Origin: Flavobacterium sp. J27
Lineage (GTDB): Bacteria; Bacteroidota; Bacteroidia; Flavobacteriales; Flavobacteriaceae
Length of the DNA: 64,000 nucleotides
Direction: 5' to 3'
Assembly (NCBI RefSeq): GCF_004303025.1
Contig: NZ_PJQW01000003.1
Span: 372,001 to 436,000, forward strand
The notes beneath the pieces are model-generated. The model had not been told where the DNA came from, ran no database searches, and saw only the letters and a list, made by a program, of their open reading frames with translations. Position 1 is the first letter of the stretch; every line of letters begins with the position of its first letter. This document shows positions 60,457 through 64,000 of the stretch, piece by piece. Position numbers and translations under genes: made by a program.

Positions 60457-61386
60457 ATGTTAAAAGTAGCAAACCTTACTTTTTCTTACACAACCACACC
60501 TTTACTAAAAGAGATGAGTTTTTCTTTGGCTAAAGGTCAATTTTTAGCATTAATAGGAGAAAGCGGTTGTGGTAAAAGTACCTTGTTGAAATTAATTTAT
60601 GGCTTGCATGATGTAGAGTCTGGATCTGTTTTTTGGAATGAAGAACAAGTGTTAGGACCAAAATTTAATTTGGTGCCAGGAATGCCAAAAATGAAATATT
60701 TAGCGCAAGATTTTGATTTAATGCCTTATGTTTCTGTAGCAGAAAATGTGGGAAAATTTTTATCGAACTTTTATCCCGAAGAAAAAAAAGAAAGAACACG
60801 TGAATTACTTGAAGTAGTCGAAATGACTGCTTTTGCATCAACTAGGGTGAAATTTTTGAGTGGAGGACAAATGCAACGCGTGGCTTTAGCAAAAGTATTA
60901 GCGCTTGAACCTGAATTATTATTGCTAGATGAACCTTTTAGTCATATAGATAATTTTTTAAAAAATAGTTTAAGGAGACGTATTTTTAAATATTTGAAAC
61001 AAAAGAAAATTACATGTATTATGGCTACGCATGATACGAATGATGTGCTTTCTTATTGTGATGAAGTATTAATAATGAAAGATGGTGAAATAGTAGATTT
61101 AGGACAAACAGAAGAAATATATCGCTACCCAAGTTCGTATTATGCTGCTTCTTTATTTGGAGAAGTAAACATTATAAAATGGGAAGACAACACATTATAT
61201 GTTTATGCACATCAATTGGAAGTAGCCACACAATCTACATTTGAAGTAGTAGTTACCCAATGTTATTTTAAGGGAGATAAATATTTAGTAGAATCAGTTT
61301 TTCAAAATCAGAATATCTTTTTTGAAAGTAAATATGCTATTGAACCTAACGCATCAGTTGGTTTAAAAATAAAAATAGACTTGTAA
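60457..61386 (+). CDS. ABC transporter ATP-binding protein without adjacent permease
   Basis: Starting at ATG 60457 the product has 309 residues. It has Walker A GESGCGKST, Q-loop YLAQDFDLMPY, signature LSGGQMQRVALAKV, Walker B LLLDEPFSHID and H-loop MATHDTNDV. A C-terminal extension of about 95 residues is TOBE-like, as in importers of the FbpC/PotA/CysA class. No permease or binding-protein gene is next to it, so its partners must be elsewhere. A hairpin overlapping the stop codon ends the transcript. Confidence 0.87.
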   Translation: MLKVANLTFSYTTTPLLKEMSFSLAKGQFLALIGESGCGKSTLLKLIYGLHDVESGSVFWNEEQVLGPKFNLVPGMPKMKYLAQDFDLMPYVSVAENVGKFLSNFYPEEKKERTRELLEVVEMTAFASTRVKFLSGGQMQRVALAKVLALEPELLLLDEPFSHIDNFLKNSLRRRIFKYLKQKKITCIMATHDTNDVLSYCDEVLIMKDGEIVDLGQTEEIYRYPSSYYAASLFGEVNIIKWEDNTLYVYAHQLEVATQSTFEVVVTQCYFKGDKYLVESVFQNQNIFFESKYAIEPNASVGLKIKIDL

Positions 61387-61407
61387 TTATTACAAGTCTA
61401 TTTTTTT
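61372..61407. terminator. Terminator overlapping the ABC ATPase stop codon
   Basis: ATAGACTTGTAA pairs with TTACAAGTCTAT around TTA, flanked by A and T runs. The plus-strand TAA stop lies within the stem. It also fits termination of the S9 peptidase on the minus strand. Confidence 0.8.
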
Positions 61408-61413
61408 ATGATT

Positions 61414-63828
61414 TTAATTTTTTAAGTACTTTTCTAAAAATTGATCTTGTTCCCATAAGAGATGAAAGATGTTTTCTTCAGCAACATAACCATGACTTTC
61501 TTTAGGTAGAAGAACCATTCTTACAGGTGCGCCTAATCCTTTTAACGCTTGAAAGTAACGTTCTGTTTGCAATGTAAAAGTTCCAGGGTTATTATCTGCT
61601 TCTCCATGCACTAAAAGCAATGGGGTTTTCATTTTAGAAGCATTCATAAATGGAGACATGGTATTGTAGACTTCAGGAACATCCCAGTAATTTCTTTGTT
61701 CGCTTTGAAAACCAAATGGAGTTAATGTTCTGTTGTAGGCACCACTTCTTGCAATTCCACAGGCAAATAAATCAGAATGGGTTAATAGATTGGCAGTCAT
61801 AAAGGCTCCATATGAATGACCACCCACCGCTACTTTTTTTCGATTGATATATCCTAAATTGTCTACGGCATCAATAGCGGCTTTTGCATTAGCCACTAAT
61901 TGAGGAATAAACGTATCATTTGGTTCCGTTGTACCTTCTCCAATAATAGGGAAAGAAGCATCATCCAAAACGGCATAACCTCTAGTTACCCAATAAACAA
62001 AGGAACCGTAATAGGGAAACGTAAAATCATTTGGGTTTTGAGTAGTTTGTCCTGCACTATTTTTATCTTTAAATTCTTCAGGGTAAGCCCAAATTAATAG
62101 AGGCAATTTTTTGTCTTTTTTAGTTTTGTCGTAATTAGCTGGTAAATATAAAGTTCCAGATAAAGTTACCCCATCGTTTCTTTTATAAGTAATTACTTCT
62201 TTATATACATTATTTAAACTTTCAAAAGGATTTTTAAAAGCGGTAATAGGAGTAACTTTTTTTGTTTTTAAATTTCTAAAATAGTAATTTGGATATTCAT
62301 TTTTAGATTGTAACATCACTAAAACATCTCCTTTTTTACTGTCTTCAATAGATAATAAATCTTCTTTTTTATCTGTTAATTTTGAGGTGTAAATGCGTTT
62401 TGTTTTTAGTGTTTTTATATCAAATTCATCAATAAAAGGAAACTGACCTTCTTTGGTAAACCCATCACCTAATAAAAACATTTTATTGTTTTCAATGGTT
62501 AAAACATAACTGCCAAATTCATTTTTCTTTGTTTCAAAATTCCCTGGATCACTATATTTATCTTGGTAATTTCTGTCTGAAATTAATCTTGGATCTGCTC
62601 CCTCAGTTGAAGGATTAATTAAGTATGTTTTGCTATTTCTAGTATCGTACCAGTAATCTACAACAATGGCAGTTGTACTATTTCCCCATTCGATGCCTCC
62701 AAAACGTTGTTGTACTTTTAGTAAAGGTTTTGGTTCTTTGTTAAATGGAGCTTCCCATAGGAAAACTTCATCTCTGTAGGGTACTTCATTGGCTTGGTCA
62801 CCACCATCTAAAGCTTCTACATAATAAAGTGTAGCTGGAGCATCATTTCTCCACGACATATTTCTTTTTCCAGTACGTGTAGACATAAAACCTTTAGGTG
62901 AAATTTCATTTAAAGCTACTTCATTAACTGTTTTAATTTCATTACCGTTGCTATCATAAACAACAGTTATTTGTGGGAAACGATAATAAGGAACTAAATA
63001 GGAGAAAGGTTTTTCAATAGAAGTAATCATAACATAATTTCCATCAGGAGAAAAGCTAACGTCAGAAAACATTCCAGCTGTTTTGCTAAAAGAAGTTCTG
63101 TTTCCTTTTAAATCAATTTTATCAACTCTAGATGTTACTAAGTTTATAAAGTTAGCTTCATCTGTTTTGTTTTTTAATAAATCTTGATACGTTCTATTTT
63201 GAGAAACTTTTCCTTCGCTTTCAGAAACGATTGGGCCTTTAGGTAATTCTTCTTTTGCATTAATTAAAGCAGGTCTATTGGAAGATAATGTAGTTACTAA
63301 TAAGGCATTACTATCTTTATACCAGCTTATTGGATTTCCCATATTGGCATTTAAAAATACCTTACTTAATTTTGTAGCTTTAGCTGTTGCAACATCAATA
63401 TACCAAAGTGTAACCCCTTCGGAAGTGGTGTGTGTAAAAGCAATATATTTTTCATTGGGTGACCAAGAAATATTAGCAATCTTTGGATTATCTGGTAAAC
63501 CCGAAACTTGAACTTCAGATTTGTTTCTGATGTTGCCAATTTTTAAATTATTCACATAAGTAACTGTACTAGAAATATTGGTTACAGGATTAATACGCAA
63601 TCCAGCCAAACGCATTTCTTCCTGACTTAAATCTTCTAAATGCTTGTAAGTGTTTCGATAACTTAATAGCATGTATTCTTTTTTGGAATCCATGGAAACA
63701 CTTGGAGCTCTTTGGTAATCAGCTAAAGCTAAAATTTCTTGTGGTGGTTTTTGATAGGTTACATTTTCCTGAGAAAAACTAGAAAAACTAGCTGTTAACA
63801 GGCATGCACTAATAAAAAATGCTTTCAT
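61414..63828 (-). CDS. Exported S9-family prolyl-oligopeptidase-like peptidase
   Basis: This 804-residue enzyme has a signal peptide (LLTASFSSFSQ), an N-terminal beta-propeller (about 90-520, with repeats such as SPNEKYIAFTH and SFSPDGNYVMITS), and an alpha/beta-hydrolase catalytic domain. S672 lies in VGGHSYGAFM; Asp in HGEADNNPG and His in KESHGYV complete the probable triad. It resembles glutamyl-peptidase-type or dipeptidyl aminopeptidase-like S9 proteins of Bacteroidota. It probably trims peptides in the periplasm and is monocistronic. Confidence 0.9.
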   Translation of the reverse strand: MKAFFISACLLTASFSSFSQENVTYQKPPQEILALADYQRAPSVSMDSKKEYMLLSYRNTYKHLEDLSQEEMRLAGLRINPVTNISSTVTYVNNLKIGNIRNKSEVQVSGLPDNPKIANISWSPNEKYIAFTHTTSEGVTLWYIDVATAKATKLSKVFLNANMGNPISWYKDSNALLVTTLSSNRPALINAKEELPKGPIVSESEGKVSQNRTYQDLLKNKTDEANFINLVTSRVDKIDLKGNRTSFSKTAGMFSDVSFSPDGNYVMITSIEKPFSYLVPYYRFPQITVVYDSNGNEIKTVNEVALNEISPKGFMSTRTGKRNMSWRNDAPATLYYVEALDGGDQANEVPYRDEVFLWEAPFNKEPKPLLKVQQRFGGIEWGNSTTAIVVDYWYDTRNSKTYLINPSTEGADPRLISDRNYQDKYSDPGNFETKKNEFGSYVLTIENNKMFLLGDGFTKEGQFPFIDEFDIKTLKTKRIYTSKLTDKKEDLLSIEDSKKGDVLVMLQSKNEYPNYYFRNLKTKKVTPITAFKNPFESLNNVYKEVITYKRNDGVTLSGTLYLPANYDKTKKDKKLPLLIWAYPEEFKDKNSAGQTTQNPNDFTFPYYGSFVYWVTRGYAVLDDASFPIIGEGTTEPNDTFIPQLVANAKAAIDAVDNLGYINRKKVAVGGHSYGAFMTANLLTHSDLFACGIARSGAYNRTLTPFGFQSEQRNYWDVPEVYNTMSPFMNASKMKTPLLLVHGEADNNPGTFTLQTERYFQALKGLGAPVRMVLLPKESHGYVAEENIFHLLWEQDQFLEKYLKN

Positions 63829-63853
63829 TGTAAAATAAAAATGGTTAGTTGCT

Positions 63854-63861
63854 CAAAAATA
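63854..63861 (-). promoter_or_regulatory. -7 promoter element of the S9 peptidase gene
   Basis: On the minus strand this reads TATTTTTG, matching TAnnTTTG, 25 bp before the ATG at 63828. Confidence 0.4.
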
Positions 63862-63974
63862 TTTAAATTAAAATCGGAAAATCTGTAAATTTTGTTAAAA
63901 TGTAAGTTTAAAATCTGTAAATTTGAGATTACCGAAAAAAATAGCATGATAATTCATTTAAAATGATAATTTAT

Positions 63975-63982
63975 TAAATTTG
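63975..63982 (+). promoter_or_regulatory. -7-like element near the window edge
   Basis: TAAATTTG matches TAnnTTTG on the plus strand, 18 bp from the end of the window. It may drive a gene that begins beyond it. Confidence 0.3.
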
Positions 63983-64000
63983 TCCTGCATAAAATATTAA

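Noticed and set aside
1..64000. CRISPR array, insertion sequence, prophage or rRNA
   Set aside because: Reading both strands I found no regularly spaced repeats, no transposase or integrase, no phage structural genes and no rRNA-like sequence.

Overview
The window is a 64 kb piece of an AT-rich chromosome from a member of the Flavobacteriaceae (Bacteroidota), most like Flavobacterium. The evidence is lineage-typical content: PorV-like and T9SS-sorted proteins, DUF4199, DUF2805, DUF1501/DUF1800, glycine-zipper OmpA, a zeaxanthin-type carotenoid operon, and many promoters with the Bacteroidota -7 element TAnnTTTG. I see no insertion sequence, phage, CRISPR array or rRNA. One tRNA-Thr is present. 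Most of the window is ordinary core chromosome with short gaps and clear hairpin terminators.

Layout. 1-3.1 kb: partial DUF4105 gene, PorV-like gene, pssA, a membrane-anchored GH25 lysozyme. 3.1-6.8 kb: carotenoid operon led by a MerR/B12-type regulator (CarH-like), then crtI, crtB and crtZ. 6.8-12.5 kb: the most unusual locus. It holds a membrane-tethered TPR/AraC regulator, a 54-residue double-glycine (RiPP-like) precursor peptide, and two tandem subtilisin-like (S8) proteases that share a nearly identical 3' end. Matching palindromes lie upstream of the regulator and of the peptide. 12.5-18.4 kb: lptB, AhpD-like, tatC, kdsD, recQ, DUF983. 18.5-26.4 kb: AraC regulator, DUF2891, FAD oxidoreductase, idi, queD-like, bcp, manA and small conserved proteins. 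26.5-29.2 kb: tRNA-Thr and a LytS/LytTR two-component pair. 29.6-34.4 kb: two large T9SS-exported proteins. 34.4-46.3 kb: a long minus-strand run with SnoaL-like, DUF4199, tethered LuxR, PLP trans-sulfuration enzyme, DUF4369, DUF819, M61 peptidase, AlkB, DoxX, EamA, DUF1501 and DUF1800. 46.4-54 kb: L,D-transpeptidase, cytosolic TPR hybrid kinase and several exported or lipoproteins. 54-64 kb: astacin protease, YdeI-like, hemolysin III, htpG, lipocalin-like plus OmpA, an orphan ABC ATPase, and an S9 peptidase.

How parts fit. crtI/crtB/crtZ, with idi elsewhere in the window, support isoprenoid-derived yellow pigment. The regulator keeps the W-x9-EH and ExHxxG elements of cobalamin photoreceptors, so light or B12 control is plausible; no lycopene cyclase gene is present here. 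The 7.1-12.5 kb locus looks like a self-contained peptide system: an envelope sensor that controls a leader-GG peptide co-transcribed with two exported proteases. Two stretches, 1259-1445 and 6866-7081, look like decayed gene remnants. Functional calls rest on motif recognition by eye; no database search was run.
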